The notes beneath the pieces were generated by a model. That model was given only the letters and a program-made list of their open reading frames with translations, had not been told where the DNA came from and did not search any database. Shown piece by piece: positions 15,048 through 23,199 of a stretch of DNA of 23,937 nucleotides. Numbering within the stretch: the first letter of the stretch is position 1; each line of letters begins with the position of its first letter. This DNA comes from a virus, in IMG/VR virus record IMGVR_UViG_3300048589_001599, positions 1 to 23,937 of that record; one strand, written 5' to 3'. Position numbers and translations under genes: made by a program.

Positions 15048-17383
15048 CCTAGTCGCTCCTTTCGTCTGCGAATCGCGCCGAGCGCGTCGTCCATGGCCGG
15101 CGCAAGCCAGCCGATGGTCGCGCCAGTGTCCGCGACCAGCTGCATCCCCGCAAGCTGTGGCAGATATCGCCGCACTTCTGAAATCAGGACATCGAGTTTT
15201 TGCGACAACAGATCGCTCGTCCCACCGATGCCAATACTGTTTGGCAGATTCGTCAGCACGTCGATTGCGCCCACATCCACGCTGGTCGGAATCGCGCTCT
15301 GAATCTGCTTGTTCACGTCTTCCATGGCGTCGGTAAAACCAACGCCCACGCCCTCACCCATGTTCTCGCCGATCCCGGCAAACACCTTGGACGGCGATGC
15401 GATTCCAAGCGCTTTCTTCGCGCTTTTCACGATGTTAGAGAAGAAGTCGCGCACCTTTGATGCGAGCCACGAGGCCATGCTCTTGATGCCTTCCCAAAGA
15501 CCGCTGACGATGTTCTTGCCGATCTCAACGACTGATGACACTGATTGACGAAATCCGTTCAGAATCGCGGAGACGATCTGCGGCAGCACGGCGATCAGCT
15601 GCGGGAGCGCCTTAATCAAGCCAGCAGCAAGCTGAACCGTCAGCTCGATGCCCATGATGACGAGCATGGGCAGATTCTGCATGAAGAAGTTGATGATCCC
15701 TGTGATGAGCTTCGGGAGCGCTTCGATCAATTTCGGCAGCGCGCGGATCATGCCCTCCGCTAAGCCCTTTACGATCGAAAACGCCGCAGCCATGAGCTTG
15801 TCCATGTTGTCGAGCAGCGTTTCGCAGATCAGCAGCACCGCTTCGATGATTGCCGGAATTAGCGTCGGCAGCGCATCCCCAATTCCTTGCACAATTGAAG
15901 CAATCATCTCAATCGCCGCTTCGACTAATGCGGGCAGGTTATCGACAATCCCTTTTGCAAGCGTGGTGATCAGCTGCACTGCACCATCTGTGAACGCAGG
16001 AAGAGAGGTAATCACGCCCTGCACTAGCGTCATAACGATGCCAGACGCGGCGGAAACCAGCGTCGGGAGGTTCGCCGCCAGCGCGCCGCCGATCGCTCTC
16101 ACGATGCTCATACCCACCTGCACAAACTGCGGCAGGCTGCGGAGAATCATGTTTGCGATCCCGCCGACCGTTTCGCCGAGCACGACGGTGATCTTGTTGA
16201 AGTCGCCGCCCGCCTCGGCAAGCCCGGAGGTGAAATCCCCAAGTAGGGAAACACCGTCATCCGCGAGCGTCTGCAACTGCGGGAGCAGTACCGTTCCCAT
16301 GACCCGCTGTGCCGCTTGAGCGCCCTGCTTGAGTCGCTGAACCGAATCGTCGAACACGCCAAACTTCGCAATCGTGTCCTCGCTCAAAACCGCACCCATG
16401 CGCTTGGCTTCATCCGTCAGTGCCGCGATGCCTTCGCTGCCCTGTGCAATGAGGGGGTTGAGGTCCTGCGCGCTTTTACCAAAGAGCTGCATGGCCAGCG
16501 CGTCGCGTTCCGTTTCGTTTGACACCTGCCCAAGCGCGTCGATGGCATCCCAATAGACATCCTCACTGTCGCGAAGCGATCCGTCCGCATTGGTCACAGA
16601 TACGCCGAGACGATCATATGCTTTGGCAAACTGTTCGCTGCCGCCAGCGGCGCTGGACATAGACTTCACATTCTTCGCCATGGAGCCGGTCATGGTCTCC
16701 AGCGATACATCCACGAGATCAGCCGCGTAAGAATACGCCTGCAACCGCTCCACGCTCATGCCGGTGATGGAACTCTGCGTCAGCATTTCATCCGCATATG
16801 CCGCGGTGTTGACCGTCATTTCAACGAGCGCTTTGCCAGCGGCTACCGCCGCCGTGCCGATTGCCACCATAGCCGCGCCGAGCGCGACGCCGATCCCCTT
16901 CACGACCGAACCGAACTTGTCAAAACGCCCGCCCGCATCGTCCGCCTGATCGGCGGACTGTTTAATCTCGTCGCCGAACTCGTCCGCCTGTTTGCCAGCC
17001 GAATCCAGATCGTTCGCCGTGCTTTCCAGCGCGGTTTCGTTCGCGCCAAGCTCACGTTCCATTCCGTTGAGCGCGGCCTTCGCGTTATTGAGCTGCACCT
17101 GCCAAGACTGGGTACGCTTATCGTTCTCCCCAAAAGAAGAAGCCGCGTTCTGCAACGCGGCTTCGAGGGTTTCAACCTTATCTTTTTGAGCGTCGATTTC
17201 TTTTCGCAGGACTTGGTTTCGGGCGGTCAGTGCGCCGATCGATTTATCCTGTTTGTCGAACTGGGAGGTGACGAGGTTCATTTCGCTCCCAAGAATCTTG
17301 AACGATTGGTTGATCTCGGAGAGGGCTTTCTTGAACTCTTTTTCCCCTTCAATTCCAATCTTGAGTCCGAAGTCGGATGCCAA
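15044..17383 (-). CDS. Tail tape measure protein
   Basis: This 779-residue protein sets tail length inside the tube and is ejected during infection. Residues 20-150 form a long coiled coil (LRKEIDAQKDKVETLEAALQ). A hydrophobic segment lies at about 160-185 (ALGAAMVAIGTAAVAAGKAL). Residues about 414-606 hold repeated hydrophobic units built on LPxLIxALP (LPALVEAAIEMIASIVQGIG and similar), common in tape measure proteins of Gram-positive phages. The C-terminus has ASPSKVFAGIGENMGEGVGVGF, a frequent motif of the family. By the usual rule of about 0.15 nm per residue the tail would be near 115 nm. The start is TTG 17383 with AAGGAGGTG 6 nt upstream, an unusual start codon with a very strong ribosome site. 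Confidence 0.93.
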   Translation of the reverse strand: MASDFGLKIGIEGEKEFKKALSEINQSFKILGSEMNLVTSQFDKQDKSIGALTARNQVLRKEIDAQKDKVETLEAALQNAASSFGENDKRTQSWQVQLNNAKAALNGMERELGANETALESTANDLDSAGKQADEFGDEIKQSADQADDAGGRFDKFGSVVKGIGVALGAAMVAIGTAAVAAGKALVEMTVNTAAYADEMLTQSSITGMSVERLQAYSYAADLVDVSLETMTGSMAKNVKSMSSAAGGSEQFAKAYDRLGVSVTNADGSLRDSEDVYWDAIDALGQVSNETERDALAMQLFGKSAQDLNPLIAQGSEGIAALTDEAKRMGAVLSEDTIAKFGVFDDSVQRLKQGAQAAQRVMGTVLLPQLQTLADDGVSLLGDFTSGLAEAGGDFNKITVVLGETVGGIANMILRSLPQFVQVGMSIVRAIGGALAANLPTLVSAASGIVMTLVQGVITSLPAFTDGAVQLITTLAKGIVDNLPALVEAAIEMIASIVQGIGDALPTLIPAIIEAVLLICETLLDNMDKLMAAAFSIVKGLAEGMIRALPKLIEALPKLITGIINFFMQNLPMLVIMGIELTVQLAAGLIKALPQLIAVLPQIVSAILNGFRQSVSSVVEIGKNIVSGLWEGIKSMASWLASKVRDFFSNIVKSAKKALGIASPSKVFAGIGENMGEGVGVGFTDAMEDVNKQIQSAIPTSVDVGAIDVLTNLPNSIGIGGTSDLLSQKLDVLISEVRRYLPQLAGMQLVADTGATIGWLAPAMDDALGAIRRRKERLG

Positions 17384-17413
17384 TGAATCACCTCCTTAGG
17401 GAAAAATGGGCAT

Positions 17414-17435
17414 AAAAAAACGACCCGAAGGTCGT
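17414..17435 (-). terminator. Rho-independent terminator after the AAA+ ATPase gene
   Basis: On the minus strand ACGACC, loop TTCG and GGTCGT form a perfect 6-bp UUCG tetraloop hairpin, followed by six T residues. It lies 25 nt after the ATPase stop and about 30 nt before the tape measure start. A strong terminator inside a tail operon is unusual and marks the ATPase as its own unit. Confidence 0.88.
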
Positions 17436-17459
17436 AATTTGAAAAAACCTCATCAAATG

Positions 17460-19040
17460 TTAGTTATTGCGATATCTCGCCGTATCTGCTTTCTTGCGAC
17501 TATCGACCAAAGTCTTTGCTGCTTTTATGAAGTCACATTCGAGTATAATATTCTCGGCTGATACACAAAACACAACATCTTTCTGGAACACTCGTTTAAT
17601 ATCAACAGTTCTTCGAATGGAGTTATATGCTGCCTCGGATGCCACAAATGCAATTTCTGCGCCTGAACAACCTGTTAAGTATTTGCTTACAAAAGAATCT
17701 CTATCAAAAGATTTATCGACAGGCATCTTTTCAGTATGTATGCGAAATATGGCCTTGCACCCTTCAATTGATGGACGCTGAATTTCTATTACGTAATCAA
17801 ATCTCCCAGGACGTCTAACTGCTTCGTCTATCATATCTATCCTGTTTGTGGATGCAATAGCGCAAACTTGGCTCGTATCATCGATCCCATCCATTAGCGT
17901 TAATAACTGATTCACCACGGTTGCCATCAACGGATTCCCATCTGCATCACGAGTCGACGATATTGAATCAAACTCGTCAAAATAAATAATCGTTGGGTTG
18001 TTTCTTTTTGCTTCATCGAATATTTTCCTAAGGTTAGCCTCAGACTGTCCAACATACTTATTTAGTATCTCTGGACCGTTTACTGATATAAAATGCGCGT
18101 TGATTTCGTTTGCAACCGCCTTCGCGATCAGTGTTTTCCCGCATCCTGGCGGTCCATATAGTAGAATCCCCTTGTGTGGCTTAATATTATAATGTTCGAA
18201 TATTGCTGGCGCAATTAGCGGAAGTTCAATTACTTCTCGAACCTGTTGAACTATATCGTCGATCCCACCAATATCACTAAAAGTTACCGAAGGTACATTT
18301 TTCTCATCGCCATCTTGGTGGTCGTCCCTCTCACTGGAAGATCCCATTGAGATTGAAATGCCTAAACCACCTTCATAATCATAAGCATGTTTCTCATGTG
18401 GCCTCACACCAATTACTTCGGTTTGTTTCATACCGACCGGAGCTTCTCTATATTTATATTCCCATTCGCAGCTATTATCGTCTGTTACAATAATCTTCTC
18501 AGGCAGAGTCAAAAGCGCACTCTCCAACCTACTCAAAGCGAAGAACCTGCACGCCTCAACATGTTTTTCAGCAACTTCTTTTTTTAGTTGCTCGAGAATT
18601 TTGTCTTTATCTACAAGCCATTCCTCATCTTGAAAACGACCAAATTCATACCAGTTCAAATTCGAACGATGATAATATGATGCGCGACGTAGAGCTATTG
18701 AGTTGATATATCTACATCCCCAACCGGTCTCGTCATAACAATACTCATTCGAAATTACACATTCACTGCATCGCTTTTCGCACTCAAATATCGCCAAGAT
18801 TGCTTCAACTGAATAAAACGATGCCCTATTACCATTTATATAGTATTCTGTTTTGCTCCAACTTTTGATTACTGTAAGAATACTTTTGATGTTCTGTTGT
18901 TTTTCCCGCAGATCATCTAAACTAAGAGTCAGAGTATTTTTTGATTTCTCCTGCTCATACGTTTCAAGAAATCTACAACTTTCACATAGTGATTCGTAGT
19001 ATTGAGAAGACGATTTGTAAAAAACAATCTTAATAATCAT
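17460..19040 (-). CDS. AAA+ ATPase (Cdc48/FtsH-like) with cysteine-rich N-terminus, phage moron candidate
   Basis: The 526-residue protein has one classical AAA+ module at its C-terminus. Its parts are FSDIGGIDD (254-262), Walker A GPPGCGKT (296-303), pore-loop YVG (329-331), Walker B IIYFDEFD (351-358), sensor-1 N399, arginine fingers in RRPGRFD (409-415), and [11 protein letters not shown] in the lid. It should remodel or unfold a protein in a hexameric ring. Residues 1-240 match nothing I know. They contain C19-x2-C22 and the group C87, C91, C94, C101, C109 (EKRCSEC, then GWGCR), which could bind zinc or an Fe-S cluster. No protease domain is present. It interrupts the usual chaperone-tape measure order, is visibly AT-richer than both, and has its own predicted promoter and terminator. 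Defence, superinfection exclusion or host modulation are possible roles; none is shown. Confidence 0.85.
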   Translation of the reverse strand: MIIKIVFYKSSSQYYESLCESCRFLETYEQEKSKNTLTLSLDDLREKQQNIKSILTVIKSWSKTEYYINGNRASFYSVEAILAIFECEKRCSECVISNEYCYDETGWGCRYINSIALRRASYYHRSNLNWYEFGRFQDEEWLVDKDKILEQLKKEVAEKHVEACRFFALSRLESALLTLPEKIIVTDDNSCEWEYKYREAPVGMKQTEVIGVRPHEKHAYDYEGGLGISISMGSSSERDDHQDGDEKNVPSVTFSDIGGIDDIVQQVREVIELPLIAPAIFEHYNIKPHKGILLYGPPGCGKTLIAKAVANEINAHFISVNGPEILNKYVGQSEANLRKIFDEAKRNNPTIIYFDEFDSISSTRDADGNPLMATVVNQLLTLMDGIDDTSQVCAIASTNRIDMIDEAVRRPGRFDYVIEIQRPSIEGCKAIFRIHTEKMPVDKSFDRDSFVSKYLTGCSGAEIAFVASEAAYNSIRRTVDIKRVFQKDVVFCVSAENIILECDFIKAAKTLVDSRKKADTARYRNN

Positions 19041-19095
19041 GTTTAATCAGCATCTCCTTAAAGAAGAAATACTAAGATGCAATAGCGTCTTAACT

Positions 19096-19124
19096 ATTAT
19101 TCAGTGTAATCCAACTGGCATCAA
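19096..19124 (-). promoter_or_regulatory. Predicted sigma-70 type promoter for the AAA+ ATPase gene
   Basis: On the minus strand TTGATG (19119-19124; 4 of 6 to consensus) is followed after 17 bp by AATAAT (19096-19101; 5 of 6). It lies at the very end of the frameshifted chaperone tail, about 55 bp before the ATPase start. AAGGAG (19055-19060) lies about 14 nt before ATG 19040, a somewhat long spacing. The prediction rests on boxes alone. Confidence 0.42.
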
Positions 19125-19678
19125 GTAATCAATAAAATGTTCGTCCTTTCGGTTCGAAAAGCCGTACATTTGCCGATACACCTCCCACTGGTCGAGCAGA
19201 GCGCCAAGTGGCATGAGCCAAACCTCGCGCTCAGACCGTCCCAGCAGTGTCACCCCGCAAAAGATCAGTCGGGCAAACAGCTCTTCGTCGCTTGCCCGAC
19301 TGGCACGTTTTTTGAGTGTTCCTCCTCGCTTTCGACATAGCGCTTTGTCCCCTTGACCATCGCTTCCATGATCGCGGTTTTGTAGCCGGAAAGATCCAGC
19401 GGTGTGGTGAGCAGCTCGACCGCTTCTTCGGTCAAAAGCTCGCGCTTGCTGTCCGGCTCAAGTAGGTTGTGCACCAGTATGTTCTGGTTGGCGAGCAAAG
19501 TGATCAGCCACACCACCTCATCCAACGCCAGCTCGAAGTTCTCCGCTTTCATGAGCTTGTCGCCTAGGTGTTCCAGCCCACCGTAGCGCTTGGCTATCTC
19601 TTTGGTCGCGCGGGTGGTCAGAAGCATCTCATACTCCCGATTGCCGATCTGGATCATAGCGCCTCTGTCGTTTTCCAT
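19101..19678 (-). CDS. Tail assembly chaperone, -1 frameshift fusion (gpGT-like)
   Basis: This is the long product made when ribosomes slip back one base at A AAA AAC (19307-19313) after N124. The new frame gives 68 more residues before TGA at 19101, for 192 in total. The added part reads ARLIFCGVTLLGRSEREVW, then LMPLGALLDQWEVYRQMYGF and SIDD-like FIDYLMPVGL. It closely follows the usual C-terminal T domain of Gram-positive siphophage chaperones (LGxLLDxWExYRQ, then xDxxxPxG). As in lambda G/GT, both forms would be needed to load the tape measure and recruit tail tube subunits. Normally the tape measure gene follows directly; here the ATPase lies between. Interrupted coordinates: 19307-19678 in frame one, then 19307-19101 in the shifted frame. 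Confidence 0.85.
19265..19678 (-). CDS. Tail assembly chaperone, unshifted form (gpG-like)
   Basis: This is the short, main product of the chaperone gene, 137 residues. It has QIGNREYEMLLTTRATKEI (10-28), then RYGGLEHLGDKL and an acidic helical core with VVWLITLLANQNIL (55-68), a pattern typical of the G-like chaperones of Gram-positive siphophages. The last residues (VPVGQATKSCLPD) come from reading past the slip site in frame zero. ATG 19678 has GGAGGG about 7 nt upstream, and the tail tube gene ends 3 nt before it. The protein guides tail assembly and is absent from finished particles. Confidence 0.85.
   Translation of the reverse strand: MENDRGAMIQIGNREYEMLLTTRATKEIAKRYGGLEHLGDKLMKAENFELALDEVVWLITLLANQNILVHNLLEPDSKRELLTEEAVELLTTPLDLSGYKTAIMEAMVKGTKRYVESEEEHSKNVPVGQATKSCLPD
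19268..19313 (-). promoter_or_regulatory. Programmed -1 ribosomal frameshift signal
   Basis: On the minus strand the heptamer A AAA AAC (19307-19313) is in the right phase (TCA AAA AAC). A 6-nt spacer follows, then a perfect 9-bp stem, GTCGGGCAA with TTGCCCGAC (plus-strand arms 19292-19300 and 19268-19276), with a 15-nt loop. Heptamer, spacer length and stem all match the classic -1 design. Confidence 0.88.
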
Positions 19679-19681
19679 ATG

Positions 19682-20272
19682 TTAACCCTCCGCCGCAAAT
19701 GTCGGCTCGTAGACCTGTGTGTACCATCCCGAGATCGTCGCCGCCGGTACACTCGTATCGTCCTCGTTGACTTCCGCTTTCCAAGGGTGCTTGCCCTGAC
19801 CGTCCAGCTTGTTGCGCCGGATAATCGTGCCTTCGATCGACGGGGTCGAGAACGTGATGTTGTCGCCCTTTGTCTGCAAGTTTGTCGCAGGAATACCGAA
19901 TACGACGCGATAGAGCCAGAAATAGCGATACTTGCCGTTGCTCTTCTTCGCGCGGAAACCGATTGCGACCGGCTGACCGCCGTTCTCGCTCTGGGAAACC
20001 AGCACCTTGTTGTCATCGATCTGCGAACCGGTCAGATCGCTCGCGACCGCCGCGCCGATGTTGTCGATACCGAGCGTCAGCGTACCGCTCTTGAATTCTT
20101 TGACCACCTCGGCCGCGCCATCGTCTGCGTAGAGCGTCGCTTCGTTGATATCGATCTTCAACTCCGCGGACATCGCCTTTGCGAGCGAAACAGGAGCGGC
20201 GTAGGTCTCGTCGCCGTTTGTACCCTCGGTGATCTTCGCGTAGTACAGTTTATCCAATCCGATGGTTGCCAT
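19682..20272 (-). CDS. Major tail tube protein (phi13 family)
   Basis: This 196-residue protein polymerises into the tail tube. It starts MATIGLDKLYYAKITEG, followed by ELKIDINEATLYADDGAAEV (about 37-56), FKSGTLTLGIDNIG and, in the second half, FRAKKSNGKYRYFWLYRVVF with FSTPSIEGTIIRR. All of this matches the phi13-type major tail proteins of Gram-positive phages, which have the same length. No Ig-like extension is fused at the C-terminus. It follows the tail terminator candidate and precedes the chaperone gene, the standard order. Confidence 0.9.
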   Translation of the reverse strand: MATIGLDKLYYAKITEGTNGDETYAAPVSLAKAMSAELKIDINEATLYADDGAAEVVKEFKSGTLTLGIDNIGAAVASDLTGSQIDDNKVLVSQSENGGQPVAIGFRAKKSNGKYRYFWLYRVVFGIPATNLQTKGDNITFSTPSIEGTIIRRNKLDGQGKHPWKAEVNEDDTSVPAATISGWYTQVYEPTFAAEG

Positions 20273-20614
20273 CTAATCTTCCTCCAAATACTCCTTTGCC
20301 ACATCCATGGCAAAGTGGTGATAGCCCGTATCCTCTTCCAGCCCGATATAGCGGCGTTCGGATACCAAAAATCCCGCCGTGAGCAGCAATCGAACGAGCT
20401 GCCGTTTCTTCGCGCCATAGTTGCCCTTCGAAAAAAGCGACAGCCGCGCCTCCTCGATGTTCATACCCGGAGCATTGTCCGAAAACAGCTCGAAATGCTC
20501 CGAAATCGGCGTGATCACAACGTATTCGTCCGGCGCGGTGGTAGAGAAAACGCCGGTCTCCACAGGAAGTCCGGCGCTTTCGACGATCATATTCAGTTCT
20601 TCCAACATACTCAC
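20273..20614 (-). CDS. Tail terminator / tail completion protein candidate
   Basis: The 113-residue protein lies between the gp10-like neck protein and the tail tube gene, where siphophages carry the tail terminator. It has YVVITPISEHFELFSDN (about 31-47) and LFSKGNYGAKKRQLVRLLL (about 60-78), followed by a strand/helix end (HHFAMDVAKEYLEED). The size and mixed fold suit the terminator family. The call rests on position and general pattern more than on a specific motif. It starts at GTG 20614, where GTGA overlaps the upstream stop codon, and GAGGAA is the ribosome site. It ends next to the tail tube ATG. Confidence 0.68.
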   Translation of the reverse strand: MSMLEELNMIVESAGLPVETGVFSTTAPDEYVVITPISEHFELFSDNAPGMNIEEARLSLFSKGNYGAKKRQLVRLLLTAGFLVSERRYIGLEEDTGYHHFAMDVAKEYLEED

Positions 20615-21039
20615 AGGAGATCAAGTTCCTCCTTCAACGCCGTCTGCATCGCCTCAATGCACGGTTTCCGACTCGATAATTTCGTGCGCTTAAGAAACGG
20701 CTTTGGCGACTGACCGTGCTTCCCATATTCCAGTACATTGGCAAGCATGGCATTGCTCACGCTACCGCGACCTTCTGAGAAACCGACCTTTACATCGAGG
20801 TTGCCATCGCGATCCAGCTTCGCGGGTGATAGACCGAGCGACGCGGCAAGCTTGCCAGTCGAGCGGGATTTCTTCTTCGTGCCAGTCCCGATCGCCGCTC
20901 GGAGGTTGGACACCATCTTGTCCAGAACGACTTTGCCGCCCGCAACAAGTGCTTTGGGTATCGCCGCGTCAAGCGCATTGCCCATGCCGGCGATTTGATT
21001 CAGAAACTCATCCGGCATTTCGATCTTCACCCTAGCCAC
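20611..21039 (-). CDS. HK97 gp10-like neck / tail completion protein
   Basis: The 142-residue protein resembles the HK97 gp10 family, which joins head and tail. It opens with VKIEMPDEFLNQIAGMGNAL (4-23), then IPKALVAGGKVVLDKMVSNL (27-46), and a basic loop (KKKSRSTGKLAASLG). The family-typical end follows: NAMLANVLEYGKHGQSPKPF, then a C-terminal helix. The start overlaps the head closure gene by 8 bp, and the stop overlaps the next start as GTGA. This tight packing is the norm for the head-tail joining genes here. Confidence 0.86.
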   Translation of the reverse strand: MARVKIEMPDEFLNQIAGMGNALDAAIPKALVAGGKVVLDKMVSNLRAAIGTGTKKKSRSTGKLAASLGLSPAKLDRDGNLDVKVGFSEGRGSVSNAMLANVLEYGKHGQSPKPFLKRTKLSSRKPCIEAMQTALKEELDLL

Positions 21040-21364
21040 CCGGCGTCACCTTCTTTGCCAGAACTTCAAGGTACATCCCTCTGCCCTTCACGTCCTCGAC
21101 GGACGTGATTGCAAATCGATCATCCCCACAAAGGATCACGTGAGCAGTGATTACAGCTAGGCCCGGGATAACTCGAAATCGGAACAAATCCGTCGCTTCT
21201 GAAAAGGAGGCGCGGTTCACCCATTTCTGAGAACCGTGCCGCCCTTCCCGGTACGCATGTATGGTAGCGAGGGTGATATCCGTTTTCGTTGCAAACCCTT
21301 CTGCGTCCTTTTCGATCAATTCCGCCATGATCGAAATCAGCGTGTTCATTCTGCCGAAGCTCAT
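21032..21364 (-). CDS. Head closure / head-tail adaptor protein
   Basis: The 110-residue protein is of the phage head-tail adaptor type, which closes the portal channel and docks the tail. MNTLISIMAELIEKDAEGF is followed by ITLATIHAYREGRHGSQKWV (about 29-48), the usual core with RxGxKxW-like features, and a strand-rich end with FRFRVIPGL and DRFAITSVEDVKGRGMYL. ATG 21364 overlaps the stop of the gp6-like gene as ATGA and has GGAAGGTGG upstream. An in-frame ATG at 21379 lies within that ribosome site and is less likely. Confidence 0.85.
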   Translation of the reverse strand: MSFGRMNTLISIMAELIEKDAEGFATKTDITLATIHAYREGRHGSQKWVNRASFSEATDLFRFRVIPGLAVITAHVILCGDDRFAITSVEDVKGRGMYLEVLAKKVTPGG

Positions 21365-21678
21365 GAACCCACCTTCCAATCACGGTCAAGGCGGAGCAAC
21401 GTGTTCACAGTGTTCCACACCTGCTGCCCCGCCTGCACATTATCCGCAAAGAACCCGCCCGTGCTGCCATCCCGACTCTCGTAAAAATGGGAAGCAAGCA
21501 TGGTCACCGCCGCCTCGGTAGTCGGCGGCATAGCCGCCGCTTCGTAAGTTCCAGCGGTCAGGTGTTGGTAGCTCTCGGCGTAGGATACTGCGGCGTCGAT
21601 CAGACGTTGAAGGAGTTCATCATCCGCGTCGTGCGTCAGGATCAGGTTCGCCTTGACCTTACTTAGCAGCGTCGCCAT
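21361..21678 (-). CDS. Head-tail connector protein, gp6-like
   Basis: The 105-residue helical protein forms a ring below the portal. MATLLSKVKANLILTHDADD is followed by LLQRLIDAAVSYAESYQHL (about 22-40), then TTEAAVTMLASHFYESRDG and a C-terminal stretch with NTLLRLDRDW. This is the expected series for gp6-like connectors (DDELLxxLIDAA, then HFYExR). It follows the head fiber gene and shares an ATGA overlap with the head closure gene. Confidence 0.9.
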   Translation of the reverse strand: MATLLSKVKANLILTHDADDELLQRLIDAAVSYAESYQHLTAGTYEAAAMPPTTEAAVTMLASHFYESRDGSTGGFFADNVQAGQQVWNTVNTLLRLDRDWKVGS

Positions 21679-21679
21679 C

Positions 21680-21976
21680 TCACATCGAACCCGGCTGGTC
21701 TGCTGCCATGATTCCTGCGTTCTTGAGTTTCATAAGAAGAGCGTTGAAATCGCTCTTCAAGTCAGCAATCGTCGTTGCGGCGCTATCCGCCTGATTCGTC
21801 GCCTGATACACGCTGCCAGCCGTCTGTTCGGAAGCGTATCCCGATTGCAGGCCGGTGACGGTGGCGGTATCCAGAACCTCCAGAGTACCGCCAATCACCA
21901 GTTTGTCCCCGCCGTCGGTCGTGTAGTTCTTACAGTTACGGGTTACGTCACCCGCAGGGGTCTCAATGATTTCCAT
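21680..21976 (-). CDS. Head fiber-like protein
   Basis: This 98-residue protein comes directly after the major capsid gene. The N-terminal half is strand-rich (VIGGTLEVLDTATVTGL near 26-42). A linker follows, then the helix TTIADLKSDFNALLMKLKNA (68-87), which matches the C-terminal helix of phage head fiber proteins found next to capsid genes in Gram-positive phages. It probably decorates the capsid surface and is not essential for assembly. The start is ATG 21976 with a GGGGGAT ribosome site, and it ends 2 nt before the connector gene. Confidence 0.72.
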   Translation of the reverse strand: MEIIETPAGDVTRNCKNYTTDGGDKLVIGGTLEVLDTATVTGLQSGYASEQTAGSVYQATNQADSAATTIADLKSDFNALLMKLKNAGIMAADQPGSM

Positions 21977-21988
21977 ATTTATCCCCCA

Positions 21989-23188
21989 TTACGCCTTCTG
22001 CTGCAGGACCTTGATCGCTTCCGGCAGAATGAGCTTGCCATCGAGACGCTGGGATGCGAGGAAGCCGATCTGACCCGTCGTGGCGTACAGCTCGTTCAAG
22101 CGCTTGAAGGTGCGACCCTGACGATCGGCGATCCAGTAATAGGAGAAGTCGCCGAACGCGATGGATTTATTGCCCGCCGCGACGGAGGGCATGAACTCGC
22201 TCGTCACGATCCGGTGACCGAGAATCGTATCCGGCGCATTTTCCGTGATACCCGGACGCCAGAGGTATTGCCCGTCGCCGTCCTTGAGTTTGCGCAGCAA
22301 CTTCACGGTCGTATCGTTGAGCACGAACACTGCGCCTTTGCGGTACGGCGCACGAAGTGAGTACACGAGGTCGATCAGTTCATCGCCCGTGATCGCGGAT
22401 ACGCCCGCCGTGGTCACACCAACCTCCGCGCCGCCCGTGGCATTGAGAATACCGATGGGCTTGCTCACGCCGTTACCGTTGAGGAACGCATCCTCTTCCT
22501 TATCGCCGATGCGTTTGCCGAACTGCTCGGACACATACCCTTCGATATCAAAGATGCTATCCGAGAGCAGCTCTTCCGACACCTTAATCATGGTCGCGAG
22601 CTTGCATGCCCCGAGGACGACCTGCGAGAAGGAATCATCCGATAGCGGATAGGTGCCCTCTTCGTCAACCCAGTCGGCGGTGCCCTTCGACGCGACTACG
22701 GGAATCTTCCGATCGCCATAGCTCGTCTGGATGACATGGCACAACGGGCGGAGCAAATTAGCTTCCGTCAGCTTCTGCACCAGTGTGCGCTCGAACTCGT
22801 CGGGAACGAGGTATCCGCCCTCGCTGTCGGTGCCCTCTTGAAGCGCATTAAAAATCTCCGTTCTAGGATTCTTGGAGCGGATCGCGTTCCAGAATGCCTT
22901 CTTGTACTCGGCGGTAGCGCGACCCGTCTTTTGCTCCGTATTGGTTTGCGCGGGCTTACTGGTCAGCGGGTCGGTGATGGGTTTGTTCAGTTCCGCGTCC
23001 AGCGCAACCTGACGCTCTAGACGCTCGACCTCTTTGCCGAGAGCTACAACTTCGGCCTCCATCTTTTCATATGCGCCAGCATCTTCGGCGGAGAGCAGAC
23101 CATCCGTACCGCGCTTGACGTCCAGAAACGCCTTCGCGGCGTCCCATTTCTTCGCGCGATTCTCGCGCAGTTGCAAAATCGTATTCAT
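21989..23188 (-). CDS. Major capsid protein, HK97 fold
   Basis: The 399-residue protein forms the icosahedral head. Residues 1-68 are a delta (scaffold) domain with a coiled coil (AYEKMEAEVVALGKEVERLE). A flexible T/Q/K-rich linker (about 70-92) is the likely prohead protease cut region. The mature fold begins near EYKKAFWNAIRSK. Family marks include GGYLVPDEF (124-132), LLRPLCHVIQTSYGDRKIPV, DWVDEEG, LATMIKVSEELLSDS and GKRIGDKEEDAFLNGNG. The pairing with a ClpP-like protease just upstream is the usual HK97-type head module. ATG 23188 has AGGAGG upstream. Confidence 0.95.
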   Translation of the reverse strand: MNTILQLRENRAKKWDAAKAFLDVKRGTDGLLSAEDAGAYEKMEAEVVALGKEVERLERQVALDAELNKPITDPLTSKPAQTNTEQKTGRATAEYKKAFWNAIRSKNPRTEIFNALQEGTDSEGGYLVPDEFERTLVQKLTEANLLRPLCHVIQTSYGDRKIPVVASKGTADWVDEEGTYPLSDDSFSQVVLGACKLATMIKVSEELLSDSIFDIEGYVSEQFGKRIGDKEEDAFLNGNGVSKPIGILNATGGAEVGVTTAGVSAITGDELIDLVYSLRAPYRKGAVFVLNDTTVKLLRKLKDGDGQYLWRPGITENAPDTILGHRIVTSEFMPSVAAGNKSIAFGDFSYYWIADRQGRTFKRLNELYATTGQIGFLASQRLDGKLILPEAIKVLQQKA

Positions 23189-23199
23189 TTGTTTCCTCC

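Noticed and set aside
15648-16319. Plus-strand open frame of 223 codons opposite the tape measure gene
   Set aside because: It is a Ser/Ala/Pro-rich mirror of the repeated hydrophobic tape measure units, with no family resemblance.
19568-20713. Plus-strand open frame of 381 codons
   Set aside because: It is fully antisense to the tail tube, terminator candidate and neck genes, has no matching ribosome site, and its Arg/His-rich sequence is typical of a reversed reading of a GC-rich gene.
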